Positions 16,993 through 26,400 of a stretch of DNA of 64,000 bases are shown here, piece after piece. The notes below the pieces were generated by a model that saw only the letters and a program-made list of their open reading frames with translations, had not been told where the DNA came from and did not search any database. The number at the start of each line of letters is the position of its first letter. Within the stretch, counting starts at the first letter, position 1. Origin of the DNA: an uncultured Myroides sp. (GTDB lineage: Bacteria > Bacteroidota > Bacteroidia > Flavobacteriales > Flavobacteriaceae); the NCBI GenBank assembly GCA_913777665.1, contig CAJYTF010000013.1, positions 1 through 64,000 on the forward strand. Direction: 5' to 3'. The translations under genes were made by a program, and so were the position numbers.

Positions 16993-18774
16993 ATGAAAAT
17001 TCCCAACATACATACCTTTCACATTCCCGTGATGGGTCTTGCTTATACAATTGATACGCCGATTCGCGTGGCACATTACGGGATTTCGTCTGTAATTTCT
17101 GTGATGGATGACGAACTTATTGAGCAAATGAACCGTTTGTACACAAAAAAATTCCAGCTTCCTTACAAGGAAATCAGCAAAAAGGCAGACGATTTTAGAG
17201 CACAGAGAATAACTTCGTACCTGAATACGCTGGATACCATTGTTAAACAGAAATTTGAACATTTAAAAGATCAATTAATTCGAAACAAAGAAGCCTTACA
17301 GAATTATATGGATCTTTTACCGAGTGCATCGGACATCAGAGAAAATCTGCAAAAGCATTTGGAAGGCAGCGAGCCGATTACAAAACTTAAAAATTTTTTA
17401 GACCAGCACCTTACACCCGGATCTGTCGACGTTAATATTATGACCAAAGTAGATCGCGAAACGTACGAAAACAGAGAACCCCGTGCGGCAATTTATAATG
17501 ATGCACATTCTGCCCTGCGCGGTTTTGCCGAAAGTACAGTTAATGCTTCGGTAGTTTTGTCGGCAGGAATGAATCCGAAATTGTTTGGCTATTTTGAAAG
17601 TTTTGATGCTTTTTATCCTGATGAACAAAATCAGCTTCAGAAAAAAATCATATTAAAAGTGAGCGATTACCGTTCTGCATTTATACAAGGCAGTTTTTTG
17701 GCAAAAAAAGGCTTATGGGTTTCGGAATATCGCATAGAATCAGGACTTAACTGTGGCGGACACGCTTTTGCAACCGATGGTTTTTTAATGGGAACTATTT
17801 TAGAAGAATTCAAACAGAAACGCGAAGAACTTTCAGTTTCTATGCACGAACTTTTCTGCAAGACTTTAGATCAAAAAGGAAAACACGTTCCACAACAACC
17901 TTTAAATATTAAAATTACTGCGCAAGGCGGTGTTGGTACAGCTTTAGAACACGATTTTCTTTTAGCGCATTATCAGTTAGATGCCGTTGGATGGGGATCG
18001 CCCTTTTTATTGGTTCCCGAAGCAACTTCTACAGACGAAGCCACCAGAAATCTGTTAGCATCGGCTAAAGAAGACGATTTGTATTTGAGCACTATTTCGC
18101 CTTTGGGCATTCCGTTTAACAATATAAAAGGCACTACCAACGAATTTATTAAACAAGAACGAATCGCAAATAATAAGGAAGGAAGTTCGTGTCCGCGAAA
18201 ATATCTGGCATTAAACAAAAAATATTCAGACGAAGGTCTCTGCACTGCATCGCGAAAATATCAGCAGAAAGCAATAGCAGAATTGTCGGATATGAATTTA
18301 AGTACAGAAGATTATCAGGAACATTTTACAGAAATTACCGAAAAAGCCTGTTTGTGTATTGGTTTGGCGAATGCTGCTTTAATGGATCATAAGCTGCCTG
18401 TAAAAGGCGAACAGCAAGGTGTTGTAATTTGTCCCGGACCAAATATTGCTTATTTTACCAAAGAAGCGTCGTTAAAACAAATGGTAAATCATATTTATGG
18501 TCGGGAAAATATAATTGAAGTTGAAAATCGACCACATGTCTTTATTAAGGAATTAAAAATGTATCTGGATCATTACAAAAAAGAGCAAAAAATTGCCGAA
18601 GCGGAACAATCTGATCTTAAAATAAAAAAGCAGCAGAAAATCCGTCAAAATTTGTTAGATGGAATCACTTATTATAAAGATCTTTTTAAAAACGATACTA
18701 TTTATTTTTGTGATCATAAAGTTGCTATCGAAAGTCAGTTACAATCAATAGAACAAGAGCTTTTAAATTTATAA
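16993..18774 (+). CDS. Uncharacterised large conserved-looking protein with paired cysteines
   Basis: I do not recognise a named family. The 593-residue protein, counted from MKIPNIHTFHIPVMGLAYTI, has no signal peptide or membrane helix and is probably cytoplasmic. TAQGGVGTALEHDF and VGWGSPFLLVPEAT in the middle recall the FMN-binding TIM-barrel of glutamate synthase-like enzymes, but this is a resemblance only. Cysteines occur in SGLNCGGHAF, SSCPRKYLALNKKY, GLCTASRKYQ, KACLCIGLA and VVICPGPNIAY, a pattern that would suit an Fe-S cluster. An upstream ATG at 16930 gives 21 extra poorly conserved-looking residues. The gene is isolated, with a terminator behind it. Confidence 0.75.
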   Translation: MKIPNIHTFHIPVMGLAYTIDTPIRVAHYGISSVISVMDDELIEQMNRLYTKKFQLPYKEISKKADDFRAQRITSYLNTLDTIVKQKFEHLKDQLIRNKEALQNYMDLLPSASDIRENLQKHLEGSEPITKLKNFLDQHLTPGSVDVNIMTKVDRETYENREPRAAIYNDAHSALRGFAESTVNASVVLSAGMNPKLFGYFESFDAFYPDEQNQLQKKIILKVSDYRSAFIQGSFLAKKGLWVSEYRIESGLNCGGHAFATDGFLMGTILEEFKQKREELSVSMHELFCKTLDQKGKHVPQQPLNIKITAQGGVGTALEHDFLLAHYQLDAVGWGSPFLLVPEATSTDEATRNLLASAKEDDLYLSTISPLGIPFNNIKGTTNEFIKQERIANNKEGSSCPRKYLALNKKYSDEGLCTASRKYQQKAIAELSDMNLSTEDYQEHFTEITEKACLCIGLANAALMDHKLPVKGEQQGVVICPGPNIAYFTKEASLKQMVNHIYGRENIIEVENRPHVFIKELKMYLDHYKKEQKIAEAEQSDLKIKKQQKIRQNLLDGITYYKDLFKNDTIYFCDHKVAIESQLQSIEQELLNL

Positions 18775-18789
18775 AACACTATTCACAAG

Positions 18790-18837
18790 AGGCGATGTTT
18801 TAATGATTATTTCACTAAAATGTCGCTGCTTTTTTTA
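18790..18837 (+). terminator. Terminator after the orphan 593-residue gene
   Basis: GCGATGTTTTA (18792-18802) pairs with TAAAATGTCGC (18816-18826), with one mismatched region, and is followed by a run of seven T residues. Confidence 0.6.
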
Positions 18838-18905
18838 AATTTAAAAGACATTTGATTGATTAACTTAAAAAAGAACTTATTGTATAGAAGGTTCTTCACT
18901 TCCGT

Positions 18906-20273
18906 TTAGCCTACTACCGCAACTTTATGAGGATGCTTAACCGCATACGCAGAAATGAGCTGCATAATGTAGGTGCTGCTTTTATAACGAGTAATGAAAT
19001 CTTTAAACTGATCAGCATCTGTAACAACTTCCTCATTGGAAATATAACCCATGCCGTAAAAATGCCCATCCTGAACCCATATACAGCTGCGTTCGTTTGT
19101 AGTCCTGCCCTTATCCAAAATATAATAACTCGGTTTTAGTTCCTTTACAAAATTTACTGCCTGCTGTACCAACTGGTTGTGATGTTCTACCAATGGTAAA
19201 TCAGACATATCATTAGCAACCATACTTTCACTTTCAATGTTTACAGCGTATTTACAAAAACGGTAGTCTAAAGCAAATTTTTCCTGCAGGCTGCGTAGGA
19301 GGCTGATGCCTTCGTTTACAGTACCAAAAACTTCTATACATGGCGTAAGTTTACTCACCTTACCAACTGCAAGGTACCTGTAACCGTTACGTGCGGTATA
19401 TTCGTAAAGTCCGTATTTTGGTTCGAACCTTTTAAGTGCGGTGTTATAAACAGGCCACAGCTTTTTGATTTCTGTGCATTCCAAAAGCAATGCCATGAGC
19501 TCGGTAGCACATTCTTCAAAGGAAATACCATGGATGTCCCGCAAAAAATGTTGTCTTTGCGGCGTGATCTTATGCCCGGAAAAATGAGAAGCTACCCTTT
19601 TTTTAAGGTTGACCGCCTTGCCCACGTATACTACCTTTTTCTGAGCATTATAAAAATAGTACACCCCTGGTTTCTCTGGCAGGCATTCAAAATCTGCAGG
19701 AGGCAGGTTTGGTGGCAGCCGCTGATCCGGTGCTGTTTTTTTAATCATTTTCTGAATTTCCCCGTTGGAATCTTTCTGTATAAGCATTGACAAAAGTACA
19801 GCCGTAGCATCTGCGTCACCGCCGGCACGGTGTCGGTTTCCCAATGATATATCCAGAGACCGACAAAGGTTACCCAAACTGTACGATGGAAGTCCGGGGA
19901 TTATTTTACGTGCGGCACGCACCGTACACAATTTAGGTGCAGTCCATTTATATCCTGCCTCTTCCAACTGGTGACGTACAAATGAATAATCGAAATTAAC
20001 GTTATGCGCCACAAAAATACGGTTAGACAGCAGGTTTAACAGTTCTTTAGCGATGTCTTGAAACAAGGGTGCTTCTGCAACCATTTCATTGCTTATACCC
20101 GTAAGTGTAGTAATGTAAAGCGGTATATGTTGTTGCGGATTTACAAGGGTTTCCCAACGTTCGATCACCTCCTTTCCATGATGTATAAGCACAGCAATTT
20201 CGGTAATACGGCTTCCTCCTGCATTTCCTCCTGTAGTTTCAATATCCACCACCGCATATTCCATCTTCTTCAT
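18906..20273 (-). CDS. DnaQ-like 3'-5' exonuclease fused to a GIY-YIG nuclease domain
   Basis: Two nuclease domains in 455 residues. The N-terminal DEDD exonuclease (about residues 5-170) shows VDIETTGG (Asp and Glu), HNVNFDYSFVRHQL and HRAGGDADAT, as in the polymerase III epsilon family. The GIY-YIG domain (about 200-290) shows GVYYFYNAQKKVVYVGKA, LKKRVASHF and the later Glu in LLLECTEIKKLWPVYNTA, close to the UvrC N-terminal domain. A C-terminal region of unknown function follows. This fusion is known from many bacteria and is taken to work in DNA repair. The gene is alone on the minus strand. Confidence 0.9.
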   Translation of the reverse strand: MKKMEYAVVDIETTGGNAGGSRITEIAVLIHHGKEVIERWETLVNPQQHIPLYITTLTGISNEMVAEAPLFQDIAKELLNLLSNRIFVAHNVNFDYSFVRHQLEEAGYKWTAPKLCTVRAARKIIPGLPSYSLGNLCRSLDISLGNRHRAGGDADATAVLLSMLIQKDSNGEIQKMIKKTAPDQRLPPNLPPADFECLPEKPGVYYFYNAQKKVVYVGKAVNLKKRVASHFSGHKITPQRQHFLRDIHGISFEECATELMALLLECTEIKKLWPVYNTALKRFEPKYGLYEYTARNGYRYLAVGKVSKLTPCIEVFGTVNEGISLLRSLQEKFALDYRFCKYAVNIESESMVANDMSDLPLVEHHNQLVQQAVNFVKELKPSYYILDKGRTTNERSCIWVQDGHFYGMGYISNEEVVTDADQFKDFITRYKSSTYIMQLISAYAVKHPHKVAVVG

Positions 20274-21310
20274 TTGTTATGATCCGTGTAATCTATTTTA
20301 ATGTATCTGTTTCAAATTTACGAATTTAATCAGCAATTGGCTGACAGATGATGACGTTGGTTTATCGCCTAACCCTTCTTAGTGTAAGATAAATTCTCGG
20401 CAGCACTTCTTTTGAAGTTTTTGGATGTTCGGACGGACTTGGATTTTGAGCAGTTGAACTATTTGGTTTACCTATTAGAGATTCAAGAACAAGCCGAGAA
20501 TAAAAGTATATATTTGATATATAAAATAAAAAGAGAAACACTTTTGTATTTCTCTTTTTTGTAGCCGACGACGAGCACATATCGAAACATTTTGTTGAAC
20601 ATTTGGAACGAATAGCCAACATGTATAAAGATGATTATCCATTTTAGGCTAATAAATATTTTTAGTTTCATTAATTCTTTCAATTAGTTTAGCAACTGTT
20701 TTTTAATCTTTTAAAGCGAAAATTACTCTTTGATAATGCAGATGATTCTAAAGGTTTAACCTTTTTAATTGTGTACGCAAGACGAGATTTCCCCTCTCAA
20801 TATTGTTTGTTCAAAAACGTACGTTAAACCAAGCTACTACAATTTCGGTTGCCGGGGCTCAACATTAAAGCAGCGTGAGTAGTTACCGGTTGTACCTGCC
20901 AAGTTGCTGCATCTGGGCGACACCGTAATTTAAATCATGTACAGTTTGTAAAATTAATTGTTTGATTACTTGTTTTTATTTTAGAATGCTCAGTAACCTC
21001 AGGCTCAGGTACCAAAGTTTAGTAATTTGTTCGGGATGACAAATTGGTGTGTGTGGTTTATTTTTCATAGTTGTATATTTTGTTGATCCCGATTAGCTCG
21101 AGACAAGTTATGTTGAATCGATGATTTGTTTAATTGTTGATTTGTTTAGAGACTCCTGCGGAGTAACAAATTTTGTATTTTATTTGGTATTGGATTGTTC
21201 ACCTCCCTAACCCTCCTCAAGGAGGGAATAAGCAGTTTTATGAAAATAAAAGCTAATGCCCGCAATATTACGTTATAACTTTGGACATTAGACTTTAGAC
21301 TATAAAAAAA
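20274..21310. other. Intergenic region without a supported gene
   Basis: About 1 kb. It contains a hairpin of the AAAGAGAAA...TTTCTCTTTT type (20528-20560, terminator-like on both strands), a CCCTCCT/AGGAGGG hairpin near 21210-21225, and the phrase ctttggacattagactttagac near 21280-21302, the kind of low-complexity tail often seen between flavobacterial genes. A frame in the first part ends HFVEHLERIANMYKDDYPF before a stop near 20646 and might be the last piece of a lost gene, but there is no start. I see nothing else. Confidence 0.4.
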
Positions 21311-23251
21311 CTACTTTTTAATTACTTTTACCGTGGCTGTACTGCCTTGTGTGGTAGTTATTTTTATAAAGTATGTACCTGCTGTTGCATCGTATAGGTT
21401 TATCTGGTTGTTGCTGTTAAACATCCCTTTTTGTGTTTGCTGTCCTAACACGTTGTACACCTCATAGTTATACAGGGTTTCCTGTGTTTCTATGTTTACG
21501 ATATCATTGGTTGGGTTAGGGTACACGTTAACATTTAGCTTGTTAAACTTATCGGTGCTTACTGCAGTACCGCAAACACTGGCTGCAAGTTTGGCTACAA
21601 AGAAATCTGCATCACCTACACTATTTAATACAGACATACTGCTTCCGTTATTTGTAAACAAACTACCCATAAAAACACCACCTGTTACATAGTTTCCATC
21701 ATTATCTACAGTCACTACCGTCAATCTTTGATTTTCAGTTAAACTACCCCCTATTTCATGTATTCCAATTACAGATCCCGTTTGTTTGTTAAAACGGATC
21801 AACACAGGATCAGGCTGATGAGATACAGGACGCTGTATTTGAAAATTATCCCAAAACTCATTAGCTCCCTGCGCACCTAAAACAACTTCATTACCCCTAA
21901 TCGTTATGCCTTCACCATATCTTGGTCCCGGAACCAATGCATTGGAATTATAAGTTTTTGTTGTCTTTAGCCATTGTACGTTGCCGGTACTATTAAACTT
22001 TATTAATATGGGTAAGGTTCCGTAATCTGCTCCAGGCGTAAAGAAGTAGGGCTGAACAGATGCGTCTGTAGGATCATATATTTTTAGGTTTGTCTCGTTC
22101 GGATTTTTCCTTACACAACCTGCAATGTAAACATCTGAATTGGCATCAACTTTTATTGAATTAATACGGTTAGGCGATATATTACCTCCGCTTGCATTTG
22201 AATAAATCTCTCTAAGCCATTCCAAACTACCATCTGCTCCATTAAAAGCAATTATGTAGGAACGGTTTACAACCGTTTTTGAATCGTACGTAAAAGGAGC
22301 AAGATTTGATCCTTCCTCTCTGCTATTAGCTATATAATAATGATTTAATATTTCGTTATAAGCGAAACGTGTTGGTTTTCCCGGTGGAAAAAAACTATCT
22401 GCCGATATGGGTAATACAGTACTACTAATATAATTTAAATCTGTATCATATTTTACCAAACGAAACTGTCTGCTGTAAGTCATATTATCTGAATTATAAT
22501 CGTACTGGGCAGGCACTGTAACATTTCCATCCAAATGCGTACCTTTTACTAAACCTACCATAAAATGCAATGTATCATTTTTCATTACTATATCGGATAT
22601 CTTTGCTTCACTATCTATTACTGAACCAATACTTCCTTGCAAAGCTTTTCTCCCCTGATATTTACCGTCACTATTATATTTCACTAAATAGATACGGTTG
22701 TATGCTTGTTGATTAGGAAGTGGGGCTATAGAATGATTGGGATCAGGATCATGACTAAAAAAAACAGTGCTGCTTACGGCATTAACATGAGCCCCAATAT
22801 ATACATTATCATCACTATCCAACTCAAGGTTGTATGCAAAATCTCCAGAACTACCTCCAATTGCCTGACTCCACCGCACTTTACCATCGCAGGTTGTAGA
22901 AAATAAAAAAATATCATTACCTCCTAATGAGCTATTATTAGTGTTAATTGCAACTGCCGCCAACTGTGTACCAATTGTTCCGTACATACTTCCTATAAAA
23001 TAATAATTATTGTCACTGCCTACTTTTACATCATATATATTTTCTGCCCCTTGCACACCACCACCACTTAACGCCCAATTCCAGTTGTAATTTTGGCTTA
23101 CAGCAGGAATAGAAAACAGAAAACTGAGAACTGAGAATAAAATAATTTTTGAAGCGTATAGTGAATTATCAAGTTCTCTATTTATTTGAATCGCCGATAT
23201 AGCATTACAAATCGTTTTGTGTACTTTATTTTTCATATCATATCTTTTCAA
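21311..23251 (-). CDS. Secreted beta-propeller-type protein with T9SS sorting domain
   Basis: A 646-residue exported protein. After a long N-terminal region with a signal-like segment (ILFSVLSFLFSIPAVSQ), the body has repeated DSDDNVYI, DANSDVYIAG and DNDGNYVTGG strands, typical of SBBP/NHL-like propeller repeats. The last 75 residues are a type IX secretion A-type signal (VNVYPNPTNDIVNIE, YNVLGQQ and final KVIKK). It is expected at the cell surface or in the medium. The start may instead be the Met at residue 6. No enzymatic motif is visible. Confidence 0.85.
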   Translation of the reverse strand: MKRYDMKNKVHKTICNAISAIQINRELDNSLYASKIILFSVLSFLFSIPAVSQNYNWNWALSGGGVQGAENIYDVKVGSDNNYYFIGSMYGTIGTQLAAVAINTNNSSLGGNDIFLFSTTCDGKVRWSQAIGGSSGDFAYNLELDSDDNVYIGAHVNAVSSTVFFSHDPDPNHSIAPLPNQQAYNRIYLVKYNSDGKYQGRKALQGSIGSVIDSEAKISDIVMKNDTLHFMVGLVKGTHLDGNVTVPAQYDYNSDNMTYSRQFRLVKYDTDLNYISSTVLPISADSFFPPGKPTRFAYNEILNHYYIANSREEGSNLAPFTYDSKTVVNRSYIIAFNGADGSLEWLREIYSNASGGNISPNRINSIKVDANSDVYIAGCVRKNPNETNLKIYDPTDASVQPYFFTPGADYGTLPILIKFNSTGNVQWLKTTKTYNSNALVPGPRYGEGITIRGNEVVLGAQGANEFWDNFQIQRPVSHQPDPVLIRFNKQTGSVIGIHEIGGSLTENQRLTVVTVDNDGNYVTGGVFMGSLFTNNGSSMSVLNSVGDADFFVAKLAASVCGTAVSTDKFNKLNVNVYPNPTNDIVNIETQETLYNYEVYNVLGQQTQKGMFNSNNQINLYDATAGTYFIKITTTQGSTATVKVIKK

Positions 23252-23424
23252 ATTTATAAATCAGTCTTTAAATTCGTTGCAAAAGCTTAATTTAAGTATT
23301 TAATATACTGTTATATTATGTGAGATGTTCTATAATTTCACTCACTTATCTTGACATATTTTTAAAGATTGTTTCATTTACAAGGTAAAAAAGGAAATTA
23401 CCAACTATTTGCTCTAAAAATAAA

Positions 23425-23455
23425 ACGGCGTTAAAGTCTATATTTTTAACGCCGT
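23425..23455 (-). terminator. Terminator after the PKD protein gene
   Basis: ACGGCGTTAAA and TTTAACGCCGT pair over 11 bases. On the minus strand a T-rich run follows, 14 bases after the stop of the 1649-residue gene. Confidence 0.7.
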
Positions 23456-23468
23456 TAGATTAAATAAT

Positions 23469-26400
23469 TTATTTTTTAATTAATTTTTGCTGTACTAAAG
23501 GTTTACCATCGGCTTCCAAATTTACTATGTACGTACCAGGAGTCAAATGGCTTACGTTAATTATAACTTCACCTTTGCTATCGGTTACAACTTGTTTAGC
23601 TCGCTGAACACCTAATACATCATACACTGAAATACTTTGTGCATTCTGGTATTCGGTACCCACATTGTAGTGTGCTGTTGTAGTTTCATACGCCGGATTG
23701 GGAGACAAAACCAACTGCGGTTCAGTAATCTCAGTTGCAGCTTTAGGGTATAGTTCCTTTGGAAACTGTAACTTGATCACAGATACACAGTCAGGCATTT
23801 GTATAACCAGTCCATCTGCGGCACCTTGATAATACGAACTGTTCGTGTAAAAATAAAAAGGAAATATTGTATTTACCCCTGGGTTAAGAGTAACAGTTGC
23901 CGGTGAATAAGTTCCGTATCCATTCTGACTACTCAAGTTTACCGTAATAGGGAAACTGTAAGGGTTATTTAAATATATAGACAATTCATAAACGCCTCCT
24001 TTAAGAGGTTTGATACTACGTATACCACCTTCTATTTTGCATGGTTTTGTATTGCAATCTTTACCAGCTGTAATGTGAGGAGTTGTGCTACTAAATGTAC
24101 ATCCCTGCTGAGTAATATCCAGTTGATAATAACCTGCCATTGTAACAGGTTGATCAGGTATAAAGGTATTACTTCCAGATTGAGAAGTTCCTCCATTTAT
24201 TGTCCATTCATATCCTTGGTAAATACCTAAAGGTCCAAGTAGATATTCTCCTTTATTCAAGCACATAGTGTAGCAGCCTGCCGGTACGATCCACAATGAA
24301 CGTTCAGGGTTGTGTGGTGCCTGTATGTAACCAGTTGCGGTACAACCAGTAGGTGCAGTATAGGTAACACTGTAAGCTCCTCCTTGAGTTACATAAATAG
24401 TCTGTCCTGTCATACCGTTACTCCAATTGTACATTCCTGTGCCAGGACCTGTCGCTGTAAGTTTTAAGGTATAAGGCTGGCAATTATCTATACTATAAGT
24501 TATTACCGGTGTATTCACCTGAGGATGAACTACAACAGTTACCGTAAAACTGTTTACACAAGTTGTATCTAGCGGATCACGTGTTTCAAAACTATAGTTA
24601 TAGCTTCCAGGTGTCATACCACCTAAGTTTAGCGTAATATTATTAGTACCTGTTACCCAGTTGTCAAAACCAAAAGGTAATGATGGTCCAGACCAACGAT
24701 GTTGTACATTAGCATCTGTATAAATACCCGTAAGTATTGTACTTTCTCCATAACATACACTTGTATTACCATTAATACCTGCGAAAGGAGGTTTACGAAC
24801 TTTTATGATTGCAGGAGTTAATGACATATCGTAATTCTTACAATTATTAGCATCTATCAATACCGGCCAGTAGCTTCCGCTTTGAGTTGGTAGATATGTT
24901 AATCCAGTTCCTACCTGTACATTACCGCTCATCCAGATAATATTAGATGGAGGAGTACCTGAAGGTATAAAATTCAGAGTTGGTACATTACCTTGACAAA
25001 AATCTCCAATAGCCGGATCCAATACTCCATTAAAGACTGCCTGATTAACCGTGACCGTGACCGGAGATGAAGTAAACACACAGCCGTATTGGTTTGTAAT
25101 TTGCAAAGTAATAGGAAAATCATCTGTAGCTACATTTGGAGGTAAATCAAAATTAACATTTGTATTAACATTACTTGCCACATAAGAAGTTCCATTAAAT
25201 ATCCAGCGGTATTCATAACCAGGCTGCATAATTCCACCCGGTATACTTAATGTAACAGGATTTTCGGAACACGTTGGACTTAGCACACTAAAACTTGTCA
25301 CAGGATTTGGATCTATAGTAATAGTTATAGGTACTGATGTACAAACAGGGTTTCCTGAAGAACTTACCGTCATCGTATAAGTATAAGTACCCGGTAGTAC
25401 TCCATTAATCGTATAAGTATCATCAATTGGTGATGATGTAACACCCGGTCCAAAAAATTCAAAATCCAAATCATCAAAATCGATACCGAATATTGTTGAA
25501 TTGTTTAACAATTTTATGGTATAATTACCATTGCCGGTACAGGTAACAGCTGCTTTTACCTTAGACTCATAATGTTTGGTAACCGTTGTTGTTTTTAATA
25601 TTGTACAGTTTCCGTACGTTATGTAAGCCTTTACGATATGCACCCCAGGTACATTAGTAGTAAATACAGCATTAGGCGAACCTTGTGTTGAAGAGTCTAA
25701 AGTTAAGTGCGGACTACCCATCCATACAATTGATCCCGGAGTATAATTTGGCGATAGCACTGATGCTGTTATTTGTCCGCAAGAACTCCAATCTGCTTCA
25801 ACTTCTGCATTAGGGTCTATAGTACCGGTACAAGGATTACCAGGAGTATTACCACAATTCTCAATAACTTCGATACTTTGTGAAGTTACCACACAAGTAT
25901 TATCGTCTGTAACAACCACATAATATGTTCCACCCGGTGTAGTACCCTGTGTAACATTAGAAATAGTGTATTGATTACTTGGTCCTGACTGTATAGGTGT
26001 TACATTTCCCTGCTTGTACCACGCGTACGTTACAGATGGTGTGACCCCAGTAGAAATATTAGCATAAAGTGTAATATCAGAATAGTTTGTAGGACAAACC
26101 ACATAATTGTAACCAGGGGTTATATCTATTTGTGTTAACGGATATATAGTTACCGTTTGTGTTGCTGTTGGTGCAAATGTGCACATACCTACCAGCCTCA
26201 CTGTCAATGTTTGCGCAATATTGTTCCCAGAGTTATTTGTAAATTCGTTATTAACCGGAAACGGTAAACCACTTGTAAAAGAGTAACTACCCATAAAAGG
26301 CCCACCGTTATAGCTTACTTCAACTGTTGACGGTAAGCCATTACTTGTTGTAACCGTAATTGGAAAAGAACTACTACTTGGACATATTCCTGTAACAGTA

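Noticed and set aside
20362..20683. Two overlapping minus-strand frames of 60-90 residues
   Set aside because: No start context or domain. They contain a terminator-like hairpin at 20528-20560 and look like intergenic sequence.
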